Positions 27,089-34,584 are shown, numbered from the stretch's first letter. The stretch: DNA of 37,294 nt from Myxococcales bacterium (GCA_021818285.1 JAKAEO010000012.1:1-37294); one strand, 5' to 3'. Made by a program: numbers and translations. The notes: generated from the letters alone by a model not told the origin.

Positions 27089-27979
27089 TCAGGCCACCGC
27101 GGCCGGCGCCCCGCCGGCGCCGAGGTGGTGCGCCAGGAAGGCGGCCGCCTCCCTCGCGGCCGGCGCGTCCCGCAGGATGCGGCGGTGGCCCAGTCCGGCG
27201 GTGGTGACGAGGCGCGCCGCCTTCCAGGACGCGGCGATGGCCGCGCCGTCGGACCAGGGCACCTCGCGGTCCTCCCGGTCGTGCAGCACCAGCAGCGGCG
27301 CCTCCATGCCCCCGGCCATGCGGGGGAGGTCGAGCGCTCCGGGGTCGATCCCCAGCCGGCGGGCCAGCGCCGCGCGCAGCCGCGCCTCCGCCGCCGGCCC
27401 GAGCCCCATCGCCCGGCTGAAGCGCGTCACGTAGCCGTCGGGTGACCGGGGCGGAGCGACGAAGACCGCCGCCTCGATCGGGAGCCCGCGGATCATCGCC
27501 AGCGCCAGGCCGGCGGCGCCCATGGAGTGGCCCAGCCCGGCCCGGGCCCCGGTGCCCGCCGCCATGGCGGCGACCGCGTCGGCGAAGTGGGGCACCGAGG
27601 CGAGGCGCCCGCTGGAGCCGCCGTGCCCCGGCCCGTCGAAGGTCACCGCCGAGAGGCCCGCCGCCACCACCGCCGGGACCAGCGACGTCATCTGGCCGCC
27701 CCCCCCCCCCCCCCCCTGGGGGGGGGGGGGGCCGGGGCCGCGCCCCCACCCGCCGGCGCCCGCCCGGCCCCCCCCCCCCGGGACCTCGAAGGGCTCGCCG
27801 CGCTCCAGCGCCTCCCGCTCGCCCGCGGGCGGCGCGTACCTCGGCGGGGTGAGGAAGAGCCGGGCCGCCGCGCGGGCGGCGAGCGGCGGCGCCAGCGCCC
27901 CCGCCAGGGACAGGCCCGCGCGCAGGGCGCGGAGCTGGAAAGACCGACCGGTCGTGCTTCCTGGATCGCGCCTCGACAT
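27089..27979 (-). CDS. Alpha/beta hydrolase with low-complexity oxyanion region
   Basis: A 296-residue protein starting at the ATG at 27979, with AGAGGAG about eight bases upstream. The nucleophile elbow is GLGHSMGAAG (S152). FDGPGHGGSS, LLVLHDREDREVPW (acid) and TTAGLGHRRILRD (His) complete the triad. However, residues 81-96, where relatives have a hydrophobic strand and an HG oxyanion motif (LLVHGWGG-like), read [16 protein letters not shown]. They are encoded by the C18-T-G14 tract at 27699-27731. The reading frame is intact on both sides, which suggests base-call or assembly corruption; otherwise the enzyme is probably inactive. A TetR gene ends 34 bp upstream, so the two likely form one operon. 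Confidence 0.75.
   Translation of the reverse strand: MSRRDPGSTTGRSFQLRALRAGLSLAGALAPPLAARAAARLFLTPPRYAPPAGEREALERGEPFEVPGGGGRAGAGGWGRGPGPPPPQGGGGGGGQMTSLVPAVVAAGLSAVTFDGPGHGGSSGRLASVPHFADAVAAMAAGTGARAGLGHSMGAAGLALAMIRGLPIEAAVFVAPPRSPDGYVTRFSRAMGLGPAAEARLRAALARRLGIDPGALDLPRMAGGMEAPLLVLHDREDREVPWSDGAAIAASWKAARLVTTAGLGHRRILRDAPAAREAAAFLAHHLGAGGAPAAVA
27699..27779. repeat. Homopolymer patch C18-T-G14 and C12
   Basis: On the plus strand there are 18 C (27699-27716), one T, 14 G (27718-27731) and, 36 bases on, 12 C (27768-27779). C18/G14 forms an extreme inverted repeat. No other run of this length exists in the window. It falls exactly on a conserved catalytic segment of the hydrolase gene without shifting its frame. 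Confidence 0.8.
27945..27959. promoter_or_regulatory. Second copy of TetR operator 15-mer
   Basis: CGACCGGTCGTGCTT, with the 10-bp palindrome CGACCGGTCG (27945-27954), sits about 20-35 bases inside the hydrolase coding sequence. The same 15-mer occurs at 28623-28637 in the tetR promoter. It could act as an internal roadblock or loop partner. Confidence 0.55.
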
Positions 27980-28013
27980 GACCCGCTCCTCTTCCCTTCC
28001 CGATCCGGTGCGC

Positions 28014-28607
28014 TCAGCCCCGCCGCGCGGCGGCGAGCAGCCGCTCGAACGCGGCCCGGGCCCGGCCGGCCGCGCCGGCGTCGGCGAGCAGGCGCGCCGC
28101 GTGGTGGTACCCCAGCATGATGGCGTGGAGCTCGAAGGCGAACTGCTCCGGGTCCACCGCGGCGCGCAGGTCGCCCTGGGTCCGGGCGGCCCGGACGGCG
28201 GTGGCGATGGTCGCGAGCCACTCGCGCTCCAGCTCCACCAGCCGGTCCCGGGCCGCGCCCGGACGATCGTCCAGCTCCGCGGCGGCGGCGACGAAGACGC
28301 AGCCGCCGGGCTGCGGCACCAGCTGCGGCCACTGCATCCAGCGCTCGAAGAGCGCGCGGAGCCGGGGCGCGCCGCGCGGCGCGGCCAGCGCGGGCGCGAC
28401 CACCACCTCCGTGAAGCGCGCCGCGGCGCGGTCCAGGGTCTCCACCTGCAGCTCCTCCTTGGAGCCGAAGTGGGCGAAGAGGCCGCTCTTGGAGAGCTCC
28501 AGGTCGGCGGCCAGCCGTCCCAGGGTGAGCCCCTCGAGCCCGAGCTGGCTGGCGAGCCCCAGGGCCCGGTCCAGGATGGCGTCCCGCGTCTGCTCGCCCT
28601 TGCTCAC
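28014..28607 (-). CDS. TetR/AcrR-family transcriptional regulator
   Basis: A 197-residue repressor-type regulator. The N-terminal HTH is clear: SKGEQTRDAILDRALGLASQ, LGLEGLTLGRLAADLELSKS, GLFAHFGSKEELQVETLDRA. The ligand domain (FTEVVVAPALAAP to the end) has YHHAARLLADAG near the C-terminus, as in the TetR_C_6/YbiH-like groups. I chose the GTG at 28607 because the -10 TATATC ends exactly seven bases before it; a GTG at 28613 (MAVSKG) is the alternative. The long open frame upstream is intergenic. A perfect palindrome in its own promoter implies autorepression, and the hydrolase 34 bp downstream is the probable co-regulated target. The inducer is unknown. Confidence 0.9.
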   Translation of the reverse strand: MSKGEQTRDAILDRALGLASQLGLEGLTLGRLAADLELSKSGLFAHFGSKEELQVETLDRAAARFTEVVVAPALAAPRGAPRLRALFERWMQWPQLVPQPGGCVFVAAAAELDDRPGAARDRLVELEREWLATIATAVRAARTQGDLRAAVDPEQFAFELHAIMLGYHHAARLLADAGAAGRARAAFERLLAAARRG

Positions 28608-28613
28608 GGCCAC

Positions 28614-28642
28614 GATATAAAACGACCGGTCGTGCTTTTCAA
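28614..28642 (-). promoter_or_regulatory. tetR promoter with palindromic operator in spacer
   Basis: On the minus strand: TTGAAA (28642-28637), a 17-bp spacer and TATATC (28619-28614). The 12-bp perfect palindrome ACGACCGGTCGT (28622-28633) lies inside the spacer, where a bound repressor would block RNA polymerase. The GTG at 28607 coincides with the expected +1. The remaining ~245 bp up to the protease gene show no other clear site. Confidence 0.75.
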
Positions 28643-28887
28643 GCGGCCCGTCCGGGGCAGCCCGGGTGCCGCGGCCGGCGCGTCCCTCGGACCGGGGATG
28701 CCCGGCGGTCCGGCGGGGACGGACGCCGGCCGCCGCGCGCTCGCGGCCCCCGCCGGGCCGTAGCGCCTCGCACCACCGGTAAGGCACGCTCCGGGATCGA
28801 CGTCGCGGCGGACGCCCGCCGCGCGTGAACCTGTCGCGCGCCTCCGCCCGGCCGACCGCCCCGCGGGGGCGGCGCCGCGGAGGGGAC

Positions 28888-29241
28888 ATGACCGCCACCG
28901 CCCTGCTCCTGTCGATCCTCGCCGCCACCCCGGTGGAGCGCTTCGCGCGCGAGCACCCGGGGAGCGAGCGGATCACCTCTCCGGACGGCGCGCGGCTGCT
29001 CCACGCCAGCGGCTTCCTCTCCGCCCCCGCGGCGGCCGGGCCGGTCGAGGCGGCCCGCGCCTTCCTGGCGGCGGAGGGAGCGGCCTTCGGGGTGACGCCG
29101 GCCCAGGTGCTGGTCCTGCGCGGGGCACCGCTCGCCGGCAGCCCCGCGGCGGTGCGCTACGAGCGCCAGGTGGGCGGCCTGCCGGTGTTCGGGGCGACCT
29201 GGTGGTGGGCGTGGACGGCCGGAACCGCGTCTTCGCCGTGA
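28888..29241 (+). CDS. N-terminal fragment of secreted metalloprotease (signal and propeptide), frameshifted
   Basis: It starts at the ATG at 28888, with GGAGG closely upstream, and reads MTATALLLSILAATPVERFA (weak signal peptide). An FTP-type propeptide follows: VEAARAFLAAEGAAFGVTPA, AAVRYERQVGGLPVFG. After VFG (29181-29193) the frame becomes nonsense (ATWWWAWTAG) and stops at 29241. The correct continuation (DLVVGVDGRNRVFAVNAAD) is in another frame from about 29196. The neighbouring paralogue at 31415 has FGGDVVVGVDG at this point, so one G is missing in the run 29191-29194. Either the sequence has an error or the gene is a recent pseudogene. It should be read together with 29202-31418. Confidence 0.8.
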   Translation: MTATALLLSILAATPVERFAREHPGSERITSPDGARLLHASGFLSAPAAAGPVEAARAFLAAEGAAFGVTPAQVLVLRGAPLAGSPAAVRYERQVGGLPVFGATWWWAWTAGTASSP

Positions 29242-31418
29242 ACGCCGCCGACGTCCCGCCCGCCGCCTCGGGCGGACACGTCATCGGCGCGGCCACGGCC
29301 CGCGAGGCGGCCCTCGCCTCCTTCCCGGGCGGCGCCGGGGGCGCCGGCCCGGTCGCGGTGACCGCGGGCTGGCGCCGCCTCCTCTCCGACCTGCGCGCCG
29401 TCTACCGGGTGGACTTCGTCGCCGCCCGGCCGCCGGGAGACTGGCGGGTCTACGTGGACGGCGAGACCGCGGCGCCGCTCTTCCGCGAGGACCTGCGCGT
29501 CCGCGCCAGCGCGCCGGGGATGGCCTTCGAGGTGTCGCCCACCGAGACCGCGGCGGCGCCCTGCGCCCCGGCCGCCGGGGGAGGCCTCTCCTTCTGCGCC
29601 TCGCCGGTGGCCGTGACCATGGCCAACCTGGTCGCGGCCCCGCCCACCTCGCTGGTCGGGACGCAGGCGGCGGTCTACGACTGCAAGGGAGCCGACGCGC
29701 CCACCAGCCCGGCCAACGTCCCCGGCCCCTGCGGCGCGGTGGCGTCCGTGAGCGGGGCCTTCAGCTTCCCGTTGGACGGGACCTTAATCGACAAGACGGA
29801 CGACTTCGCCGCCGCGATGGCCTACTACCACCTCGACCGGCACGTCTCCTTCCTCAAGGCCATCGACCCGACGCTCCCCGGCGGGACGGCCCGGGCCCTG
29901 AACGGCAGCCTGCCGGGGCTGGTGAACGCCTACCAGGGCGGGGCCCCGCTGGACAACGCCTTCTACTCCGGCGGCCTCGACGCCATGGTGTTCGGCCAGG
30001 GCGCCACCGCCGACTACGCCTACGACGCGACGGTCATCTACCACGAGTTCACCCACGGCGTGGTCGCCGCCTGGGGGGGGTTCCACATCGACGTCGACGC
30101 GCTGGGCGGCCTCGACGAGCCCGCCGCCGTGAACGAGGGGACCGCCGACGCCCTGGCCTCCGCGGAGACCGGGCGGAGCACCATCGGCTCCTTCATCACC
30201 TCGACGGCGACGCCGGCCGCGCCCTTCCTGCGCAACATGGACGACCCGGGCGCCTCCCGGACCTGCCGGGGCGACGGGACCGTCGTCACCCAGTTCGGCG
30301 CCAGCGCCGTCAACGGCCTCGACGGCGAGGTGCACGACGACGGCGAGATCTGGAACGGCTTCTACTGGGAGGTGTACCAGGGGCTGAAGGCGGCCGGGGT
30401 GACGGGCTGCGGCGGCGCCTGCGAGGCGGCGCCGGCCATCCAGTACAAGGCCATCCAGCTCTCCGGCGGGACCAGCCCGACGCTGAACGGCTACTGGAAG
30501 ACCTTCAAGTCGGCCGCGACGGCGCTCTTCCCCTCCCAGCCGGCCGTGGCCGCCTACGTGGACTGCGTCGGCCTGCGGCGCGGGTTCGACGGCTGCGACC
30601 GCACCGTGCCGGTCTACGCCGGCGAGCGCAAGCTGGAGTACGTCCGGCTCCGCTGGGCCCCGTTCCAGGTGGTGGTCCAGACCACCGGCCCGGCGACCCT
30701 CCAGGTCTGCAGCGCCCTGGGGACGGCCACCACCCTCCACGCCCGCGCCGGCGCGCCGGTGGCGCTGAGCGCCATCGACCCCACCACGCTCAACGCCACC
30801 GTGAACGAGACCGGCAACCTCCCCTTCACGCAGGCGTGCAGCGGCGGCACCACCACCGTGAACCTCACCGGCGCCGCGGCGACCTGGTACCTGCTCTTCG
30901 AGTCGCCGTCCGCGCTCGTCGGGAGCACGCCCGGCTACGACATCTACCGGATCGACCTGCCGGCCAGCGGCGTCACCGTCCGGCCGGCGGCGGCCGCGCC
31001 GGCCACCTGCACCTACTCGGCCTCGTCCCTCGCCGTCTCGCCGGCGGCCCCCTCCACGCCGCCACGGGGGACGCTGTCCTTCACCGCCTCGGGCGGCAGC
31101 GGAACGGGATACGCCTGGTCGCTCGCGACCAACGCCTCGGGCGGCTCCATCGGCGCCGCGACCGGCGCCTACACGGCCGGTGCGACCGGCGGGGTCACGG
31201 ACGTGGTGCGGGTGGTGGACTCGCTCGGCAACTCGGCCACCGCCTCGGTGACGGTGACGGCCGCCTCCGCGGGCGGCGGGGGCGGCGGCTCGGGCTCGAG
31301 CAGCTCCAAGTCGGGCTGCGGCTGCTCCTCGAGCGGCGACGCCTCCTGGGCGCTGGTGCTGGCGCTCCTCGCGGTGAACGGCCGCCGCCTGGCACGGCGG
31401 CGGAGGCTGGCGCGATGA
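29202..31418 (+). CDS. Secreted M36 (fungalysin)-like metalloprotease, main part, MYXO-CTERM-like tail
   Basis: This is the bulk of the frameshifted protease (738 codons in this frame; its own GTG at 29202 is probably not the native start). It opens with the second half of the FTP propeptide, ending WRVYVDGETAAPLFREDLRV. The catalytic domain has YHEFTHGVV (HEFTH at 30042-30056) and VNEGTADALAS (third zinc ligand Glu, 30135-30137). GEVHDDGEIWNGFYWEVYQG is typical of M36. Next come a beta domain, an Ig-like repeat (SFTASGGSGTGYAWSLATNA), a Gly/Ser linker, SKSGCGCSSSG, a hydrophobic helix (ASWALVLALLAV) and a basic end. This is the MYXO-CTERM layout for surface sorting by a myxosortase. It overlaps the next gene by ATGA. 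Confidence 0.88.
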   Translation: MVGVDGRNRVFAVNAADVPPAASGGHVIGAATAREAALASFPGGAGGAGPVAVTAGWRRLLSDLRAVYRVDFVAARPPGDWRVYVDGETAAPLFREDLRVRASAPGMAFEVSPTETAAAPCAPAAGGGLSFCASPVAVTMANLVAAPPTSLVGTQAAVYDCKGADAPTSPANVPGPCGAVASVSGAFSFPLDGTLIDKTDDFAAAMAYYHLDRHVSFLKAIDPTLPGGTARALNGSLPGLVNAYQGGAPLDNAFYSGGLDAMVFGQGATADYAYDATVIYHEFTHGVVAAWGGFHIDVDALGGLDEPAAVNEGTADALASAETGRSTIGSFITSTATPAAPFLRNMDDPGASRTCRGDGTVVTQFGASAVNGLDGEVHDDGEIWNGFYWEVYQGLKAAGVTGCGGACEAAPAIQYKAIQLSGGTSPTLNGYWKTFKSAATALFPSQPAVAAYVDCVGLRRGFDGCDRTVPVYAGERKLEYVRLRWAPFQVVVQTTGPATLQVCSALGTATTLHARAGAPVALSAIDPTTLNATVNETGNLPFTQACSGGTTTVNLTGAAATWYLLFESPSALVGSTPGYDIYRIDLPASGVTVRPAAAAPATCTYSASSLAVSPAAPSTPPRGTLSFTASGGSGTGYAWSLATNASGGSIGAATGAYTAGATGGVTDVVRVVDSLGNSATASVTVTAASAGGGGGGSGSSSSKSGCGCSSSGDASWALVLALLAVNGRRLARRRRLAR

Positions 31419-32068
31419 CCGCCCTGATCCTCGCCGCGCTGCTCGGCCACGGCCCCGCGGAGTTCCAGGCCGCCTTTCCGGCGGCCACGCTCAGCCGCGC
31501 CCCGTCCGGCGAGCGGCTCACCGGCGCTTCGGGCTTCGAGGCGGGTGGGCTCGGGCGGACGCCGGTCCGGACGGCGCGGGCCTTCCTGGCCCGGTACGGC
31601 GGGGCCTTCGGGGTGTCGCCGCGCCAGGAGCTGCGCCTGCTCTCGGCGACGCCCGCGGGGCGGCCAGGTGCGGTGCGCTTCGAGCGCCGCGTCGGGGGCC
31701 TCCCGGTCTTCGGCGGCGACGTGGTCGTCGGCGTGGACGGCCACGCCGCGGTGGTGCTGGTGAACACCGCCGACGTCCCGCCGCGGGCCTCGGGCCGGTG
31801 GCGCCTGGCGCGCAAGGCGGCGGTGGCGGCGGCCGCGGCGGAGCTTCCGGGGAAGGCCGCCGGCCGGGCCCGGACCGCGCGGGGCTGGCGCGCCCTGGGC
31901 GACACCCTCCGGCCGGTGTGGCGCGTGGACCTGGCGACCCGGGCGCCCACCGGCGAGTGGCGCAGCGACGTGGACGCCGAGACCGGCAAGGTCCTGTTCC
32001 GCGCCGACCTGCGTGTGGACGCGCGCCCTCCGCCCGGGCCGCCCCGCGGCGGGCCGCTCCTCCGCTGA
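31415..32068 (+). CDS. Stand-alone FTP-propeptide-like protein
   Basis: The protein has 217 residues; its ATG overlaps the protease stop (ATGA), so translation is coupled. It aligns over nearly its whole length with the propeptide of the preceding protease: TARAFLARYGGAFGVSPRQE, AVRFERRVGGLPVFGG, DVVVGVDGHAAVVLVNTADV, and GEWRSDVDAETGKVLFRADL against GDWRVYVDGETAAPLFREDL. It ends just after the point where the protease's catalytic part would begin, followed only by a Pro-rich tail. The N-terminus MTALILAALLGHGPAEF is a short hydrophobic, weak signal. It could be a propeptide acting in trans as chaperone or inhibitor, or the relic of a duplicated protease. The intact frame and clean codon use argue against a relic. 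Confidence 0.8.
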   Translation: MTALILAALLGHGPAEFQAAFPAATLSRAPSGERLTGASGFEAGGLGRTPVRTARAFLARYGGAFGVSPRQELRLLSATPAGRPGAVRFERRVGGLPVFGGDVVVGVDGHAAVVLVNTADVPPRASGRWRLARKAAVAAAAAELPGKAAGRARTARGWRALGDTLRPVWRVDLATRAPTGEWRSDVDAETGKVLFRADLRVDARPPPGPPRGGPLLR

Positions 32069-32105
32069 GCCGGCGGGCTCCCCGGATCGCCGGGCCCCGC
32101 GGCCG

Positions 32106-33191
32106 CTACCTCGCGATCACGCCGAGGGCGTTCCCGGCGCTCCCGCCCAGGATGAGGTAGACGCGCCCGTCCGGTCCGCAGGCGATCCCGCCCTCTCGAA
32201 CCCGGCTCCTCAGGTGATAGCGCGCCGACTCCACGTAGGTGGCGTCGAAGAGGTGCAGATCGCCGGTGCCCTGCCTGTGCCTGGCGCTGGTGCTCGTCGT
32301 CGGGTTCACGACGGAATCGCCGTGCGCCACGGCGATGCGGCCGCCCGGGCACAGCGCGACCGCGACCGGATCCCACTCCACGTTGACGGTGCCGGCCCTG
32401 AGCATGTCGACGGTCCGGAAGATCGGCACGTCGCCGTTCTCGAGCGGCCACCGCGTGAAGACGAAGTAGGAGGTGTCCTGGACGAAGGCGAAGGTGGCGC
32501 CGTCCGGGCTCGACGAGATGCGGGGTGGACCGGAGGCGATGTCGGCGTTCAGGAGCTGGGTGGCCGCTCCCGCGGAGACCGACCACTCCGTCAAGGTCAG
32601 CCCGGTCGACGCGTCGTGCGTGAAGATGCGGCTCCTGTCGCCCGCCCTCCCGGCGATGGCGAGCCCACCCCCGAGCGACGTCGTCTCGACCAGGGCGGCG
32701 GGGAGGGAGCTCACGTCGAAGCCGAACATCGAGTTGCCGTGAACGGACACGTAGAGCCGGTCGTTCGCACCCGAGGCGATGGCGGTCGGCGTGCCCGGGA
32801 CGGAGATGGCCGCCAGGACGGTCTGCGCGGTGAGATCCACCGGCACGACCGAGCTGCCGCCGCCGAGCGCCACGAAGAGCACCGAACCGTCCGCCTTCAG
32901 GTCCATGGCGTCGGGGCTCGACCCGACGGGGAGGGTGCGGTCGATGCGGAAGGTGGCGGTGTTGAGGAAGTGGACCGCGTTCGCCGCGCGGTCGGCCACG
33001 TAGACGTAGGGGCGGGCAGGGTCCGCCACGAGCCGCACCATGTTCGCGGAGCCCATGTCGAGATACGCGGTCAGGTCGTCGGAAGGAGCCGGCTGGGCGA
33101 GGCACCCGCACGCCACCAGGGCCCCCAGCATCAGGGGCGCGAGCGGAAGCCGGCCATGCGACCCCATGACGCCGTCGCCACAGGTGGACAT
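32106..33191 (-). CDS. YVTN/beta-propeller-repeat lipoprotein
   Basis: The protein has 361 residues from the ATG at 33191, preceded by GGGAGG seven bases upstream; the frame is open to 33263 but without signal character. The N-terminus (MSTCGDGVMGSHGRLPLAPL, MLGALVACGCLAQPAPSDD) holds a lipobox-like LVAC. The body consists of about 40-50-residue beta-propeller blades: VRLVADPARPYVYVADRAAN, AVHFLNTATFRIDRTLPVGS, SPDAMDLKADGSVLFVALGG, VDLTAQTVLAAISVPGTPTA. This is the YVTN pattern. It is probably an outer-membrane or periplasmic lipoprotein; its binding partner is unknown. Its composition is visibly less GC-rich than most neighbours, with more A/T at third positions, which may indicate later acquisition. 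It converges with the propeptide-like gene. Confidence 0.8.
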   Translation of the reverse strand: MSTCGDGVMGSHGRLPLAPLMLGALVACGCLAQPAPSDDLTAYLDMGSANMVRLVADPARPYVYVADRAANAVHFLNTATFRIDRTLPVGSSPDAMDLKADGSVLFVALGGGSSVVPVDLTAQTVLAAISVPGTPTAIASGANDRLYVSVHGNSMFGFDVSSLPAALVETTSLGGGLAIAGRAGDRSRIFTHDASTGLTLTEWSVSAGAATQLLNADIASGPPRISSSPDGATFAFVQDTSYFVFTRWPLENGDVPIFRTVDMLRAGTVNVEWDPVAVALCPGGRIAVAHGDSVVNPTTSTSARHRQGTGDLHLFDATYVESARYHLRSRVREGGIACGPDGRVYLILGGSAGNALGVIAR

Positions 33192-33290
33192 CTCGCACCT
33201 CCCAGGTTGCCGTGCCGCCGGATCTCCTAGACCCAGGGTAACAGAACGAATAGTGCGAGTCACGTGCCGCGCTTGCGGCAGGCAGCGGGT

Positions 33291-33717
33291 GAAGTGCCGG
33301 AGCCGCCCTGTAAGCCGGGTCCTGTTCCGCGGCGACGCCTGCTCGCGCAGGCCTCACCGCGGCGACGAACATTCATCTCGGGCGTGCGTTGCCGCACGCC
33401 TCCAGCGAGCCGTACCCGGAGGCGATGAGCGGGCCACTCGCCTCCCTATTCGCTCTTGCACCGGGTGGGGTTTGCCGTGCCGCGCCGGTCACCCGGCGCG
33501 CGGTGCGCTCTTGCCGCACCGTTTCACCCTTGCCACGCGCGCCCCCCGGCGCGCTCTCGCGCGCCGGCTCGACGACCGCGCCGTTCGGCGGTCTGCTCTC
33601 TGTTGCACTGTCCCGCGGGTCGCCCCGGCCGGCCGTTGGCCGGCACCCTGCCCTGTGGTGCCCGGACTTTCCTCGGCGGACACGAGTTCCGACGCGTTCG
33701 TCCGGACGGCTCCGGCC
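33291..33717 (-). ncRNA. rnpB: RNase P RNA, bacterial type A
   Basis: This is the catalytic RNA that matures tRNA 5' ends. On the minus strand the 5' region has the universal GAGGAAAGTCCGGGC (33674-33660) followed by ACCACAGGGCAGGGTGCC. The middle contains the conserved GGGTGAAACGGTGCGG and AAGAGCGCACC. The 3' part has GATGAATG and the universal AGGACCCGGCTTACAGG. The ends pair as helix P1: GCCGGAGCCGTCC near 33715-33703 with GGGCGGCTCCGGC at 33308-33296. Ends are placed from P1 and are good to a few bases. Open frames drawn through this stretch on both strands are shadows. RNase P acts on tRNAs such as the one encoded about 1.7 kb upstream on the same strand. Confidence 0.95.
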
Positions 33718-33723
33718 CTCGGG

Positions 33724-33752
33724 GTGTAACACGCGCCCCGGGCCGGGGCAAA
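33724..33752 (-). promoter_or_regulatory. Promoter of rnpB
   Basis: On the minus strand: TTTGCC (33752-33747), a 17-bp spacer and TTACAC (33729-33724). The expected start (about 33717) coincides with the first base pairs of helix P1, which supports the call although both hexamers are imperfect. Confidence 0.5.
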
Positions 33753-33822
33753 CCGCGCCCGAAGACCGCGCTCGCCCCCGGCCGCGCCGTCCGTCCGCCG
33801 GGGGAACCGCCCCGGCCGGCGC

Positions 33823-34584
33823 CTACATCCGCTGGTCGATGGCCCGGTTGGACATCTCGTCGGCGGCCTCGTTCTCCTCGCGGGGGACGTGGCGCACCGA
33901 GATGTCGGCGAAGCCGGCCAGCAGGGTGCGGGCCTCGTCGAAGAGCGGCCGGAGGTTCTCGGCCTTCACCTGGTACTCGCCGGAGAGCTGCTTCACCATC
34001 AGCTCGGAGTCGGAGAAGACCTCCAGCTCCTTGATGCCCATGGCCCGGGCGCGCTTCAGCCCGAGGATCAGCCCCATGTACTCGGCGAAGTTGTTGGTGT
34101 TGTCGCCCAGGTACTTGCCCACCTTGGCGACCACGTGCCCCTCCGGGCTCAGGATCACCGCGCCGGCCCCGGCCGGGCCGGGGTTCCCGCGGGCGGCGCC
34201 GTCGGTGTAGAGCCGGGTCCGCGGCGGCGGCCGGGCGGCCTCCTCCCGCGCCGCCTCGGCCTCGCGCGCGGCGGCGGCGGCGCGCTCGGACCTCTTGCGC
34301 TCCCGCTCCGCCTTGGAGTCGTTCATGGCCGACTCCAGCTCCTCGGCCGAGGCCCGGGCCGCCTCCTCCACCTGGCTGGCGCGGCGCACCTTCACCCCGC
34401 CCTTCCCCTTCGGCGCGGCCGCCTCGGCGGCCGCCTTCTCCGCCTCCTCCACCCGGTCGGCGGCGGCGTTGATGAGCTTGCCCAGGGTGTCCCGGTCGTA
34501 CCCCTTGTAGCGCTCCTGGCAGCGCGGGAGCTGCTCGTTGGCGGCGATGAAGCGGAGCAGGTCCGCGAGGACGGTGCGGCTCAC
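33823..34584 (-). CDS. Ribonuclease HI domain protein with helical N-terminal extension
   Basis: The protein has 253 residues from a GTG (34584) that overlaps the zinc-ribbon gene stop (GTGA). Residues of about 122-253 form an RNase HI domain with the full catalytic set: D128 in LYTDGAARGNPG, E168 in NNFAEYMGL, D192 in VFSDSELMVKQLSG, and D242 in NEAADEMSNRA. It should cleave RNA in RNA-DNA hybrids; the wording is closest to the archaeal/Bacillus YpdQ-like RNase HI type. The first 120 residues are a charged Ala/Glu/Lys-rich helical region (EEAEKAAAEAAAPKGKGGVK), preceded by VLADLLRFIAANEQLPRCQE. It is not the dsRNA-binding domain of RNase H1. The two-gene unit with a zinc-ribbon protein suggests a nucleic-acid role. 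Confidence 0.9.
   Translation of the reverse strand: MSRTVLADLLRFIAANEQLPRCQERYKGYDRDTLGKLINAAADRVEEAEKAAAEAAAPKGKGGVKVRRASQVEEAARASAEELESAMNDSKAERERKRSERAAAAAREAEAAREEAARPPPRTRLYTDGAARGNPGPAGAGAVILSPEGHVVAKVGKYLGDNTNNFAEYMGLILGLKRARAMGIKELEVFSDSELMVKQLSGEYQVKAENLRPLFDEARTLLAGFADISVRHVPREENEAADEMSNRAIDQRM

Noticed and set aside
31195..33372. 725-codon minus-strand frame across the propeptide protein and propeller gene
   Set aside because: It is a frame shadow of both real genes and crosses their convergent ends.
33373..34034. Open frames on both strands between 33373 and 34034
   Set aside because: They run through rnpB, whose conserved RNA segments and P1 pairing explain the sequence.
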